Origin: Robertmurraya sp047302285
Lineage (GTDB): Bacteria > Bacillota > Bacilli > Bacillales > Cytobacillaceae
NCBI RefSeq assembly: GCF_047302285.1
Contig: NZ_CP154845.1
Coordinates: 372,001 to 436,000, forward strand
Length of the DNA: 64,000 nucleotides
Direction: 5' to 3'
Part shown: positions 49,618-58,506 of the stretch, one piece after another
Layout: each line of letters opens with the position of its first letter
Numbering within the stretch: the first letter of the stretch is position 1
Notes under the pieces: generated by a model
The model's database searches: none
The model's input: the letters and a program-made list of their open reading frames with translations, nothing else
Told to the model about the DNA's origin: nothing
Program-made: the position numbers and the translations under genes

Positions 49618-49671
49618 AAAGAGTAGATGGGGCTTCCAAAGTTAGAAGCGAACTAGCTCTATCGCCTGTCT

Positions 49672-49727
49672 AAAATGGTGATGAGAATCAGTGGAAATAC
49701 TGGTACTTGTCACCATTTTCGTGTTTT
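49672..49727 (+). terminator. Hairpin terminator after mbl
   Basis: AAAATGGTGA (49672-49681) / TCACCATTTT (49710-49719) with a 28-base loop followed by a mixed T-run. Confidence 0.6.
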
Positions 49728-49861
49728 TGCCTTTTTTCTACAAAATTATACTGATTATTCGTCGATTTTTTCTTATAATAGAAGATGAATCATTTTCTAA
49801 TAAAAATAGTAGATATTAATCATAAATGAAATAGAAGGTTTCAAATGAGAGGTGAAATCGA

Positions 49862-50701
49862 ATGTTCAGAGGTTTTTATACCGTTGCTTCAGGAATGCTT
49901 GCCCAACAACGAAGAACGGAAATGTTGACCAATAATATGGCGAATGCCAATACACCTGGATTCAAAGCGGATCAGTCATCATTACGTGCTTTTCCAGAGA
50001 TGCTATTGCAACGCTTTGATGCGCAGAAGATTCCAACCGAAAAAGGGATCAATCTTCCTGTAAATAATGTAGTTGGTTCGATTAACACGGGCGTCTACAT
50101 GCAAGACGTTATGCCAAAATTTATCCAAGGTGACTTGCGTGAAACCGGACAAAAAACGGATTTAGCATTAGTCGATGTCGTCATGCCGCAGAACGAAGAA
50201 ACAGGATATGCTGGCTCGATCTTTTTTACCGTTCAAAATGGAGCTGGAGAAACACGATATACAAGAAATGGTGACTTTACTTTAGATGGACAAGGTTACT
50301 TGACGACATCCGCTGGTCATTACGTTCTTGATACAACTGGAAATCGAATTCAACTTTCAAGCGAAGATTTCTCGGTCGATGCAAATGGAGTGCTTGTAGG
50401 CGCAACAGGTGAAACAGCCACTTTAGGAATCGGTTATTCTGCAGATCCTTTCCAATTAGTGAAGGAAGGCGATGGCCTTTTACGCAATGAGGGCGGTGGC
50501 CAGCTAGCGGATGCAAGAGGAGTAGCTGGAGCAGAATTTTCTCTCCAACAAGGTTTCCTTGAAGGATCCAATGTGGACGTGAGTCGTACGATGACGGATA
50601 TGCTAACGGCTTACCGTGCATTTGAAGCGAACCAAAAGATTTTACAAGCTTATGATAAAAGTATGGAAAAGGCAGCCAATGAAGTCGGAAGAATTGGTTA
50701 G
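49862..50701 (+). CDS. flhO: Flagellar hook-basal body protein FlhO
   Basis: 279 residues; rod protein of the FlgG/FlgF class. N-terminal FRGFYTVASGMLAQQRRTEMLTNNMANANTPGFKADQ and C-terminal VDVSRTMTDMLTAYRAFEANQKILQAYDKSMEKAANEVG form the coiled-coil ends typical of axial proteins. GAGGTGAAA before the ATG. Confidence 0.94.
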   Translation: MFRGFYTVASGMLAQQRRTEMLTNNMANANTPGFKADQSSLRAFPEMLLQRFDAQKIPTEKGINLPVNNVVGSINTGVYMQDVMPKFIQGDLRETGQKTDLALVDVVMPQNEETGYAGSIFFTVQNGAGETRYTRNGDFTLDGQGYLTTSAGHYVLDTTGNRIQLSSEDFSVDANGVLVGATGETATLGIGYSADPFQLVKEGDGLLRNEGGGQLADARGVAGAEFSLQQGFLEGSNVDVSRTMTDMLTAYRAFEANQKILQAYDKSMEKAANEVGRIG

Positions 50702-50739
50702 TCACTTAATATTATTCACATAAGAAAGGAGGCTGACAT

Positions 50740-51582
50740 ATGAATCGCACAATGGTAACGGCAACAAATACTTTGGCACAGCTCCAAAAGCAAATGGACA
50801 TAATTTCAAATAATATCGCCAATGTCGATACGAATGGATATAAAAGAAGAGATGCGACTTTCACAGAATTGATGTATCAGCAGTTTAATAACCAGAGAAA
50901 TGCTCAAGATGAAGTGGGTCGCTTAACTCCAAATGGGGTTCGTCAAGGTACAGGGGCAAAGCTTGCTCAGGCGCAACTGGTCATGACGCAAGGCAGTATT
51001 AATGCAACTGATCGTGCCCTGGATACAGCTTTTGTGAAAGAAGGCCAAATGTACAAGGTGTTAGTTCAAACAGATGCAGGCAACGAGATGCAATATACTC
51101 GTAATGGAGCTCTTTATTTGTCACCGATTGGCGAAAATGAACTAGCTCTAGTGAACGCAGATGGTCATTCGATTGTCGATGAAAATAACAACCCAATCTA
51201 TATCAATGGGGATGCTAAAGATTTCACGATTGATAGCTCCGGTCAATTGACGGTATTGATGAATGATGGGGCGAATCAAATCTTCAATCTTGGTGTTGTG
51301 CAAGTAGACAAGCCTCAATTCTTAGTGGCAAAAGGGAATAATTTATTCGGTCTGCCGACAAATTTTGCCGAGCTAAATGTAGGGTTAGATGAAATTCTAA
51401 CTGATTTAGCAGGGCCACTTCGTACTGAAATTGGGATTCAACAAAGTGCATTAGAATCATCCAATGTGGATATGGCAAAGGAAATGACTGATCTTATGAA
51501 TGCTCAGCGTGCCTATCAATTCCAATCCAGATCCGTTAGCATTGCAGATCAAATGATGGGACTTGTGAACGGAATTCGTTAG
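50740..51582 (+). CDS. flhP: Flagellar hook-basal body protein FlhP
   Basis: 280 residues; distal-rod-type axial protein paired with FlhO: TATNTLAQLQKQMDIISNNIANVDTNGYKRRDATF start and SNVDMAKEMTDLMNAQRAYQFQSRSVSIADQMMGLVNGIR end. AGGAGG seven bases before the ATG; 38 bases after flhO. Confidence 0.94.
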   Translation: MNRTMVTATNTLAQLQKQMDIISNNIANVDTNGYKRRDATFTELMYQQFNNQRNAQDEVGRLTPNGVRQGTGAKLAQAQLVMTQGSINATDRALDTAFVKEGQMYKVLVQTDAGNEMQYTRNGALYLSPIGENELALVNADGHSIVDENNNPIYINGDAKDFTIDSSGQLTVLMNDGANQIFNLGVVQVDKPQFLVAKGNNLFGLPTNFAELNVGLDEILTDLAGPLRTEIGIQQSALESSNVDMAKEMTDLMNAQRAYQFQSRSVSIADQMMGLVNGIR

Positions 51583-51595
51583 AAGGAGAAAGAAC

Positions 51596-51883
51596 ATGTC
51601 GTTAAATAATAGTAACCAAAAGGTAGCAGAAACAAGAGAACAGGTAAGGCAAGAAAAGAAGGAAAAAGCGAAAGCAGAGGCAGCAAGCGGAGGAAAGCGA
51701 AAAAGAATTCGCATTCGTCTTATTCCGTTATGGCTTAGAATTCTATTGATCGCCTTATTGTTGGTGGCATGTGTCATTCTTGGTGCGATGTTTGGTTATA
51801 GCGTCATCGGCGATGGTGAAGCCAAAGACATTTTTGAAAAGTCAACATGGACTCATATTAAAGATTTAATTGAACATGAATAA
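51596..51883 (+). CDS. EpuA-family small membrane protein
   Basis: 95 residues: charged N-terminus rich in Lys/Glu/Arg, one membrane helix (about 46-66) and GYSVIGDGEAKDIFEKSTWTHIKDLI. This is the EpuA family, often mislabelled 'DNA-directed RNA polymerase subunit beta'. Function unknown; location 13 bases after flhP suggests co-expression. AAGGAG before the ATG. Confidence 0.85.
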   Translation: MSLNNSNQKVAETREQVRQEKKEKAKAEAASGGKRKRIRIRLIPLWLRILLIALLLVACVILGAMFGYSVIGDGEAKDIFEKSTWTHIKDLIEHE

Positions 51884-51895
51884 ATTTCTGATGGA

Positions 51896-51926
51896 GCCGG
51901 CGTATTCGTTACCGCCGGTTTTTTCT
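51896..51926 (+). terminator. Rho-independent terminator after the EpuA gene
   Basis: CCGGCG / CGCCGG stem followed by six T. Confidence 0.8.
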
Positions 51927-52012
51927 ATGTTCCCACTTGCTTTAAGAGGATAGTACTCATACAATGAATGTATATATATGAAACCTAGTATTAGTAGGAG
52001 GTACTAATTATT

Positions 52013-52447
52013 ATGCTTGATATTAATGAAATCAAACAAATCATCCCCCATCGCTATCCTTTTTTACTTGTCGATAAAATTCTAGAAATCGAAGAAGGAA
52101 AAAGAGCGGTTGGAATTAAAAACGTAACGGCGAATGAAGAATTTTTTAATGGACATTTCCCAGATTACCCGGTGATGCCAGGAGTCCTCATTGTCGAGGC
52201 ATTGGCGCAAGTAGGAGCGGTAGCTGTGTTAAAGAAAGAAGAGAACAAAGGACGTTTGGCGTTTTTTACTGGAATCGATAATTGCCGCATTAAACGTCAA
52301 GTAAAGCCAGGCGATCAACTCCGCCTAGAGGTTGAAATGACTCGAGTTCGTGGTTCCTTTGGAAAAGGGAAAGCGACAGCGACAGTGGACGGAGAAATCG
52401 CAGTAGAAGCTGAAATTATGTTTGCACTTGGTGAGAAGCAGGAATAA
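52013..52447 (+). CDS. fabZ: 3-hydroxyacyl-ACP dehydratase FabZ
   Basis: Fatty acid elongation: dehydrates 3-hydroxyacyl-ACP. 144 residues; His48 and Glu62 in FFNGHFPDYPVMPGVLIVEALAQ; IIPHRYPFLLVD start. AGGAGG before the ATG. Matches ywpB position in B. subtilis. Confidence 0.96.
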   Translation: MLDINEIKQIIPHRYPFLLVDKILEIEEGKRAVGIKNVTANEEFFNGHFPDYPVMPGVLIVEALAQVGAVAVLKKEENKGRLAFFTGIDNCRIKRQVKPGDQLRLEVEMTRVRGSFGKGKATATVDGEIAVEAEIMFALGEKQE

Positions 52448-52458
52448 GTATAGAGCAG

Positions 52459-52485
52459 AGCCCTTTTGTTTGGGGCTTTTTTTTG
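52459..52485 (+). terminator. Rho-independent terminator after fabZ
   Basis: AGCCC / GGGCT stem followed by eight T. Confidence 0.75.
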
Positions 52486-52675
52486 TGGAGTTTATTAGGG
52501 GGAATTGGCGTTTCGCCGATATAATAAAATTCGTGAAGGTCTTTTCGGGAGTAATTATATTTTGATACAACAAAATTTTCTAATAAGGATGCAAGTTTTT
52601 TCTATTTTTTGGGCATGTTAACATCAGACCGTAATTGAGGTCAAATTCCAAAATACCTGAAAGGAGCTTTTACTT

Positions 52676-52954
52676 ATGAAGAAAAAGCTTTTAGCATTTC
52701 TTAGTTGTTCCCTTTTATCCGTATTAGTCTTTGCTGGTTGCGCGAATAATGAACAAGATCCGCCGCCAGAGGACGATGTAAATGTGGAAGATCCGGTGGA
52801 TGATAACATCACGAATAACAATGGAACAACTGGTACGACTGATGATACAAACACCAATAACGATGGAGATGTTGTAGAAGACAACAATACTCCAGATGAA
52901 GAAATCATTGAAGACGATCGTGATGTTCAAGACGAGGATAATAAAGATCAATAA
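52676..52954 (+). CDS. Small acidic lipoprotein
   Basis: 92 residues: signal peptide with lipobox LVFAGC (Cys21), then an Asp/Glu/Asn/Thr-rich region with no hydrophobic core, likely disordered on the outer membrane surface. No family recognised. AAAGGAGC before the ATG. Confidence 0.75.
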   Translation: MKKKLLAFLSCSLLSVLVFAGCANNEQDPPPEDDVNVEDPVDDNITNNNGTTGTTDDTNTNNDGDVVEDNNTPDEEIIEDDRDVQDEDNKDQ

Positions 52955-52992
52955 ATGAAAGGGGCTGTCCGAAAATCAGCCCCTTTTCATTA
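52955..52992 (+). terminator. Rho-independent terminator after the lipoprotein gene
   Basis: ATGAAAGGGGCTG / CAGCCCCTTTTCAT stem with a short loop and T-rich end. Confidence 0.7.
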
Positions 52993-53019
52993 TGTATCAA
53001 GATTGTGGAACGAGAGCGA

Positions 53020-53640
53020 GAAAATTAGACGGAAAATTTCCTCTTAATTAGCAAATATGATGAAAAATAGCTTATATAGGCGGAGATTTTCCGCTTATTG
53101 GCTCTAAAATCGTAAGAATAGGCGATTTTGCACGGTATAAGCGGAAAAACGAGACTGTCGATTAACTCATTAATCCTTTTAAATAACGAAGTTTCCAACC
53201 AGTTTAACACTGTAAAAAGTGGCTTAAATGATAAATATTCAGTAAAAATTCCATTAAAATTGGGTTGCTGAATTTAAATCATCTAATTAATCGACGGTCT
53301 CAAAACTCCGCTTATTTTCTCCGAAGACAGCTCTAATAAAGCAATAACAGGAAAAATTCCGGTTAATTAGCAAATATCGTTAAAAAAGGCTTAAATAACA
53401 GGAAAAATTCCGCCTATTGACTTCAAAAACGTGAAAATAGGTGGTTTTTCTCCATAACAGGAAAATCTTCCGTTATCCTCCGACAATGAGCCTGAGCAAG
53501 TCCTATAACAGGAAAATTCCGCTTATTTTACTATCACAAATTAAAAGTGATGCCGCTCAGAAAATCACCTTACATAAAACTTCCCTTATTTTCCCTACAA
53601 CTAGCTCCATTCTCCATTTAAACGGAAAATCTCCGCTTAA
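53020..53640. repeat. Dispersed repeat family A, copy 3 (rearranged and extended)
   Basis: Contains at least six GGAAAA/TTCCG-type motifs: ACGGAAAATTTCC, GGCGGAGATTTTCCGCTTA, TAACAGGAAAAATTCCG (twice), TAACAGGAAAATCTTCCG, ATAACAGGAAAATTCCGCTTA and AACGGAAAATCTCCGCTTAA. AATTAGCAAATAT and AAAATAGGTGGTTTT-like inner parts match copies 1 and 2. No gene seen in the 640 bases. Confidence 0.75.
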
Positions 53641-54152
53641 CACAAAGTTTCAAAAACTTGTTTATCTGATAGATACTTGCTATTAACGTATCCTGTGGAT
53701 TTCTTGAATGAGATTTTCACCCAACCGTCTTTGGAAATGACCGATGATGCCTTAACTTCTTCATTGATAGCTAATACTGTAACGACGCCATGATTTGTAC
53801 CAGGACCAGAACGAACATTTAATGTTGAAACGTTGATATATTTCGTTATGCTAGGAATTTCTTTATCCTCTTTTACTTCTTCTAGTTTCTTGGCTTCTTC
53901 CGTATCATCGGATGTTTCTTTTGCTTCTTCAGTTTCTTCTGCTACTTCTTCCTCTTTCTCACTCTCTGTAGCCGTGGCGCTAGCTTGTTCTACTTGAGAC
54001 TCCTCAGTTGGAGTTGCTTTCTCCTCTGTCTCTTCCACTTGTGCTTGTCCAGCAAGTTTTGCTTGCCCGTCTTTGCTTGAAAGCATAAAGAAATTAACTC
54101 CTAGTAACAGAATGATTCCTAGAGTTGCAGGAAATATGAATTTTTTTAACAA
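53637..54152 (-). CDS. Exported SH3b-domain protein with acidic linker
   Basis: 171 residues: membrane/signal segment (about 3-24), a long Glu/Thr/Ser-rich linker (about 30-100) and one SH3b domain (about 103-165: KYINVSTLNVRSGPGTNHGVVTVLAINEEVKASSVISKDGWVKISFKKSTGYVNSKYL). SH3b domains bind wall peptides. No catalytic domain. TTG start after GGAGGAAC. The 3' end runs into the last repeat A motif, whose bases encode the C-terminal residues. Confidence 0.82.
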   Translation of the reverse strand: MLKKFIFPATLGIILLLGVNFFMLSSKDGQAKLAGQAQVEETEEKATPTEESQVEQASATATESEKEEEVAEETEEAKETSDDTEEAKKLEEVKEDKEIPSITKYINVSTLNVRSGPGTNHGVVTVLAINEEVKASSVISKDGWVKISFKKSTGYVNSKYLSDKQVFETLC

Positions 54153-54212
54153 TGATGTTCCTCCTAAATCTATGATGTAATGTCTTGGGTGTAAGGAAAA
54201 ACATGCTACTCA

Positions 54213-54641
54213 TTACTTCGTATGATTAAATTTCGGCTTGCTGCCTATCCCGCTTCGGAATTCTTCCATTAGTTCATCGCCCGATAATCCTCTTTGAATG
54301 AGACTATCTAACAGATTCTCTGCATAACGATTCGTCGATTTTTTCAAGGTTCCTTCTAGGAGAACACTGATGTGGTTTTCAAAGGATTGTAATGAGCGAA
54401 CCTTCACCTTAAAAGGGGCAGGCTCATTTTCTTTTTTTGTAATGACAACTTGAACTAAAAGCTCTTTCTCCTCTGTGCGAGCCTCATGGAACACATCGTA
54501 AAAAGATTTGTCTATGTATCCTTCGATCAGCCATGTACTGTGATCGTCTTCTTTATTAATAATCAGGCCGTCCACTAAGGGGATATCAAGCCACTCATCT
54601 TTTTTCACGAGTTGTAACGATATTAACTTAAACGTCTTCAT
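54213..54641 (-). CDS. ywpF: YwpF family protein
   Basis: About 142 residues, soluble: MKTFKLISLQLVKKDEWLDIPLVDGLIINKEDDHSTWLIEGYIDKSFYDVF matches YwpF; no known function. Second of two adjacent ATG codons chosen because GGAGG lies seven bases before it. In B. subtilis also close to ssbB. Confidence 0.85.
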   Translation of the reverse strand: MKTFKLISLQLVKKDEWLDIPLVDGLIINKEDDHSTWLIEGYIDKSFYDVFHEARTEEKELLVQVVITKKENEPAPFKVKVRSLQSFENHISVLLEGTLKKSTNRYAENLLDSLIQRGLSGDELMEEFRSGIGSKPKFNHTK

Positions 54642-54644
54642 CAT

Positions 54645-55059
54645 TCATCCTCCTATCAAAGATCCTTTAAAAATCTTCTATGAAATTATAACATATAGAG
54701 CATTTCCTGCGAACGTATATTTTGTCAAATTCTGCAAAATGGTAGATGGAAGAGAAATCAAAAATGAATATAAAAAGGGCATAAATACAGGATTTTTAAG
54801 GTTATTGAATTCCAATAATTACCTAATGACAAATGAATATGTAACTGTGTCGATTTATGTCGAGCGATTCCTGTCGAAAAAGCAAATATTCTTTTTTCTC
54901 ATAAATCAAAATGAAAAATGAGGTTTTATCGGCAGGCTATTATATAGAAAAGGTTCACTTTATATCGGTTTTTCTCCTGAAAATCACATTTTCCTTGTTT
55001 TACCAAAAATGCATCTTTGTTTATGATGGAGGCATCACAATAGAAAGGAGTTTGAAAGA
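54645..55059. other. Divergent intergenic region ywpF-ssbB
   Basis: 415 AT-rich bases. A possible single ComK AT-box, AAAA-TCACA-TTTT (54980-54992), lies 68 bases before ssbB; a second, imperfect one (about 55005-55017) is not at a canonical spacing. A 60-codon frame at 54739 lacks a ribosome site. Confidence 0.35.
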
Positions 55060-55419
55060 ATGATAAACCAAGTAACTTTAGTTGGGAGGCTGACGAGGGA
55101 TCCTGAGTTAAGAGTGACACCAGAAGGTAATTCGGTTGTCAATGTAACACTGGCAGTCAATCGCAACTTTCGCAACCAAAAAGGGGAGATAGATGCTGAT
55201 TTTGTCCAGTGCACGATTTGGCGCAAGAATGCTGAAAATCTTTCTCTTTATTGTAAAAAGGGTGCCCTCATTGGAATCACGGGGCGAATCCAAACGCGGA
55301 CCTATGAAAGCCAGGATGGTAGAAAATATGTTACAGAGGTAATCGCAGAATCCGTAAGATTCCTAGATAGTAGAAAGAGTGAAGTAGCCCATGTAGAAAA
55401 AGAGGTGTTAATGCCTTGA
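55060..55419 (+). CDS. ssbB: Short single-stranded DNA-binding protein (SsbB type)
   Basis: 119 residues: one OB-fold (MINQVTLVGRLTRDPELRVTPEGNSVVNVTLAVNRNF...IWRKNAENLSLYCKKGALIGITGRIQTRTYESQDGRKYVTEVIAESVRFL). It ends without the acidic DDDIPF-like protein-recruiting tip, as in SsbB used in DNA uptake, not the replicative SsbA. AAAGGAG before the ATG. Confidence 0.9.
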   Translation: MINQVTLVGRLTRDPELRVTPEGNSVVNVTLAVNRNFRNQKGEIDADFVQCTIWRKNAENLSLYCKKGALIGITGRIQTRTYESQDGRKYVTEVIAESVRFLDSRKSEVAHVEKEVLMP

Positions 55420-55595
55420 GCGAGACGATAAGCCGTGAGAAAAGTCTAGAAATTTTGCTTGAACGTCTCATCATGATGGTGGGAAAATCCAATGAAAGAG
55501 CCGAACATCTTCACAAACGTGTCCTCCAGCTTGAACGCATCCTTCTTGAAGAGTCCTCAGAGGAAAAAATCACGAAGCAGACGTTTATCTCCTAA
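55416..55595 (+). CDS. Small coiled-coil protein downstream of ssbB
   Basis: 59 residues from TTG 55416, overlapping the ssbB stop (TTGA junction), with AGAGGTG nine bases before. Composition is helical and charged with heptad-like leucines (SLEILLERLIMMVGKSNERAEHLHKRVLQLERILLEE). Translational coupling to ssbB suggests a partner of the ssDNA-binding protein; no family recognised. Confidence 0.6.
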   Translation: MSETISREKSLEILLERLIMMVGKSNERAEHLHKRVLQLERILLEESSEEKITKQTFIS

Positions 55596-55679
55596 ATTTA
55601 AATTCAAAAAAATATCAATCCTCGAACTTTAAATCCGCACTAGAAAGAATCAATCGAATCTTCCAACTTCCTCATTTTT

Positions 55680-55702
55680 ACGGCGGGAAAACCCCGCCGT
55701 AT
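55680..55702. terminator. Hairpin between convergent ssbB and ywqA units
   Basis: ACGGCGGG / CCCGCCGT strong stem. The + strand continues ATTTATTTTA; the - strand side has A rather than T, so it serves mainly the + strand. Confidence 0.5.
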
Positions 55703-55707
55703 TTATT

Positions 55708-58506
55708 TTAGGCAAGATGGATCAAATCACGTAGTTCATCAGTAGAGAGTTCCGTAATCCAGCTATCACTTTGGATAATCTGATCATTCAAGGATTGCTT
55801 CTTTTCAAGCATGGCATCGATTTTTTCTTCTAATGTACCTGTGCTAATAAATTTATGGACGTGAACAAAACGTTTCTGACCAATACGATAAGCACGGTCT
55901 GTGGCTTGGTTTTCAACAGCAGGATTCCACCAACGGTCATAGTGGATGACATGATTGGCAGCTGTTAAATTTAACCCAGTTCCACCGGCCTTTAACGATA
56001 AAATAAAGATCGGAAATTCTCGGTCTTGGAAGCGGGTGATTAGTTCATCTCGTTTTCCTTTAGGAACACTTCCGTTCAAGAACGGCGCATCAATCTCAAA
56101 CTTCTCCTTCAGTAACGTACGAATCATTTCACCCATTTCGATATATTGAGTAAAAATCAAGCAGCTTTCTTCTTGGTCGATAATGGAATCAACTAATTCA
56201 GCGAGCTTCTCCATTTTAACCGAACGTCCAAGAACATCTTTTGGCTTTGCTTCCTTTAAGTACAGGGCAGGGTGATTACAAAGTTGCTTCAGTCGACCCA
56301 GTAATTGAAGAATTAAGCCTTTCCTTTCAAATCCCGTTAACGCCTCAATTTGAGCAAAGGTATCTTGAACGAGTTGTTCATATAAAGAAGCTTGTTCTGC
56401 GGTTAATGGACAGTATTCCTTTTGCTCCTGTTTATCAGGTAAATTGAGCGCGACCTCTTCATCCTTCTTCGTTCTTCTTAATAAAAATGGTCGGATTAAG
56501 GCCTGCAGTTCTTGAATCTTTTCTTTTTCATCCTCTTTTTCAATTGGAAGAACGTAATTTCTTTGGAACTGATTTAAGCTTCCTAAGAAGCCATGATTGG
56601 TAAAATCGAAAATGGACCAAAGCTCAGTAAGTCTGTTTTCCATCGGCGTACCCGTTAATGCGATATGATGTTTTCCTTTTAACTGACGTACGGCCCTAGA
56701 CTGCTTCGTGTGAGCATTTTTAATATTTTGTGCCTCATCAATGGCAATCGTGCTCCACTGCACCTCCTCAAATTGAGGGAGGTCCAGATGGGTTAAGCCG
56801 TAAGAGGTGAGGACAATATCAGCGCTACTTACCGCTTCGACAAAAACTTCATCCTTAAGTCGTGCTGGTCCGTAATGCAAGTGAACTTGTAAATCGGGCG
56901 CAAATTTCTCCACTTCCTTTTGCCAGTTCCCTAACACAGAGGTAGGACAAATGATCAGCGCTGGCCCAGCTTCCTCATTTTCCTTGACAGAAAGCAAGTA
57001 GGAAATAAGCTGAATCGTTTTCCCAAGTCCCATGTCATCCGCTAAACAAGCACCAAATCCGTATTTGCGTAAAAATAGAAGCCAGCTCATGCCGAGTGTT
57101 TGATATGGACGTAATTCTCCGTGAAAACTAGAGGGTACAGGTTCAATTGGAATCGAATTGACATCGCGAAGCTGTTTAATCATCTGCTTCCATTGTCGAT
57201 TTAATTCGATTTGAACGCGAGCAAATGCTTTATCATCCTCTGAAGTTTCTTTTTCTGAACCATCTGAAAGAAGTTCTTGTTCAATTAAATCACGCACATG
57301 TAGTCCTTCTTTTTCAGCTCGCTTCATTAAATCCTGAATTTGATGGATAAATCCATGGTCAAGTTTAATCCAGCGTCCGCGAATTTTAACGAGGCGACGA
57401 TTTTCCTCGACAAGTTGGTTAAATTCATCCTCAGAAAGATCGACACCATTCATGGAAAAGCGCCAATTATAATCAAGCATTGCTTGCAGTCCAACGAAGG
57501 ACGGGCGGTTATTAGCTGTTCCTTTTAACTTTGCTTTCACTTTAAGACTGGCATTCTTCATCGCTTGCCACCATGATGGGAGCAGGATTTCTACGCCAAT
57601 GGCAAGGAGAATTTCACTTGCCTCTGTTAAAAACATCCATGCTTCGTCTTCAGTGAGTTCTTTAGCAATGCCCTTTTTCCCTTTCAACATCGGGAAAAGT
57701 CGGACCCATCGTTCTTCTTCACGTTCCACATGCTCAAGAAATTGGAGCCAATCACTTGGCATATTCGATTCATCACGTGCATCGACAATTAAATCTGGTT
57801 CCGCTTTTGCTCGTAAAAAGATTTGCAAATCCCAAACTCCATCTAAATCTGCTGGCTCTTCTAAGTGAAGTCCAATCGTGAACGGACAGTTGTTTTCTTT
57901 GAGGCCAATCCATTCACTCCATGTATCCTCATCGAAATAGGCAGACAACGCCCCCGGTGAAACCGATTGATTGCGCAAAGCATGAAGTTTATCGCCAACA
58001 CGGGCCTTCCACTCGCGATTTTTTTCAAAAAAAGTATTTAAGGAGGTGTTGAACCAGTCCTTCATGAAGGCTTGCAATGGCTGCCTTCCGATTGACTGCT
58101 CCCAGAAGGTGGGGGCAAATTCTTTTACCACTCGTTCAGGTAATCTCCATTTGAACTCATTTGACTCAAGAGCCTCAAAATCAGGGAACCAATCTTTTTC
58201 CTGAATGGAATCATATAACGCTTGGGCCGCTGCTAAACAAATTTCTCCTGTTTCATCCCATTCCCACTCAATTAGGCGATTGAATTTCTCTTTAGCAAGA
58301 AGAGTGACGAGCTGCCAGCCATCAACGGTCACGCCACTAGCGCCATCTTCAATTAATGTGCCGTAATAGCTTTCCTCATGGCGATTAAATAAAAGACCTT
58401 TCCATTCAGAGGGTGGGAGAAGCTCATCTTCGCTTTCAACTGTTAGAAAGAACCGACCATTTTCAACTGGCTCGATCATTATCGTTAAGGCATTCGTTTT
58501 AAGCAT
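55708..58506 (-). CDS. ywqA: SNF2-family DNA-dependent ATPase YwqA
   Basis: 932 residues. N-terminal ~450 residues are a bacterial SNF2 N-terminal extension. Motor domain: LADDMGLGKTIQ (Walker A 490-497), DEAQ (590-593), TGTPMENRLTELWSIFDF, LKAGGTGLNLTAANHVIHYDRWWNPAVENQATDRAYRIGQ (motifs V/VI). Rapid-like translocase on DNA or protein-DNA complexes. Overlaps ywqB by eight bases, so they are coupled. Substrate unknown. Confidence 0.94.
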   Translation of the reverse strand: MLKTNALTIMIEPVENGRFFLTVESEDELLPPSEWKGLLFNRHEESYYGTLIEDGASGVTVDGWQLVTLLAKEKFNRLIEWEWDETGEICLAAAQALYDSIQEKDWFPDFEALESNEFKWRLPERVVKEFAPTFWEQSIGRQPLQAFMKDWFNTSLNTFFEKNREWKARVGDKLHALRNQSVSPGALSAYFDEDTWSEWIGLKENNCPFTIGLHLEEPADLDGVWDLQIFLRAKAEPDLIVDARDESNMPSDWLQFLEHVEREEERWVRLFPMLKGKKGIAKELTEDEAWMFLTEASEILLAIGVEILLPSWWQAMKNASLKVKAKLKGTANNRPSFVGLQAMLDYNWRFSMNGVDLSEDEFNQLVEENRRLVKIRGRWIKLDHGFIHQIQDLMKRAEKEGLHVRDLIEQELLSDGSEKETSEDDKAFARVQIELNRQWKQMIKQLRDVNSIPIEPVPSSFHGELRPYQTLGMSWLLFLRKYGFGACLADDMGLGKTIQLISYLLSVKENEEAGPALIICPTSVLGNWQKEVEKFAPDLQVHLHYGPARLKDEVFVEAVSSADIVLTSYGLTHLDLPQFEEVQWSTIAIDEAQNIKNAHTKQSRAVRQLKGKHHIALTGTPMENRLTELWSIFDFTNHGFLGSLNQFQRNYVLPIEKEDEKEKIQELQALIRPFLLRRTKKDEEVALNLPDKQEQKEYCPLTAEQASLYEQLVQDTFAQIEALTGFERKGLILQLLGRLKQLCNHPALYLKEAKPKDVLGRSVKMEKLAELVDSIIDQEESCLIFTQYIEMGEMIRTLLKEKFEIDAPFLNGSVPKGKRDELITRFQDREFPIFILSLKAGGTGLNLTAANHVIHYDRWWNPAVENQATDRAYRIGQKRFVHVHKFISTGTLEEKIDAMLEKKQSLNDQIIQSDSWITELSTDELRDLIHLA

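Noticed and set aside
51596..51883. RNA polymerase beta subunit
   Set aside because: A 95-residue membrane protein of the EpuA family; the database name is a carry-over error.
54739..54921. 60-codon frame before ssbB
   Set aside because: No ribosome site or recognisable sequence; probably chance.
54980..55018. ComK box pair before ssbB
   Set aside because: Only one exact AAAA-N5-TTTT; the second is imperfect and 12-13 bp away, not at the usual 8, 18 or 31.
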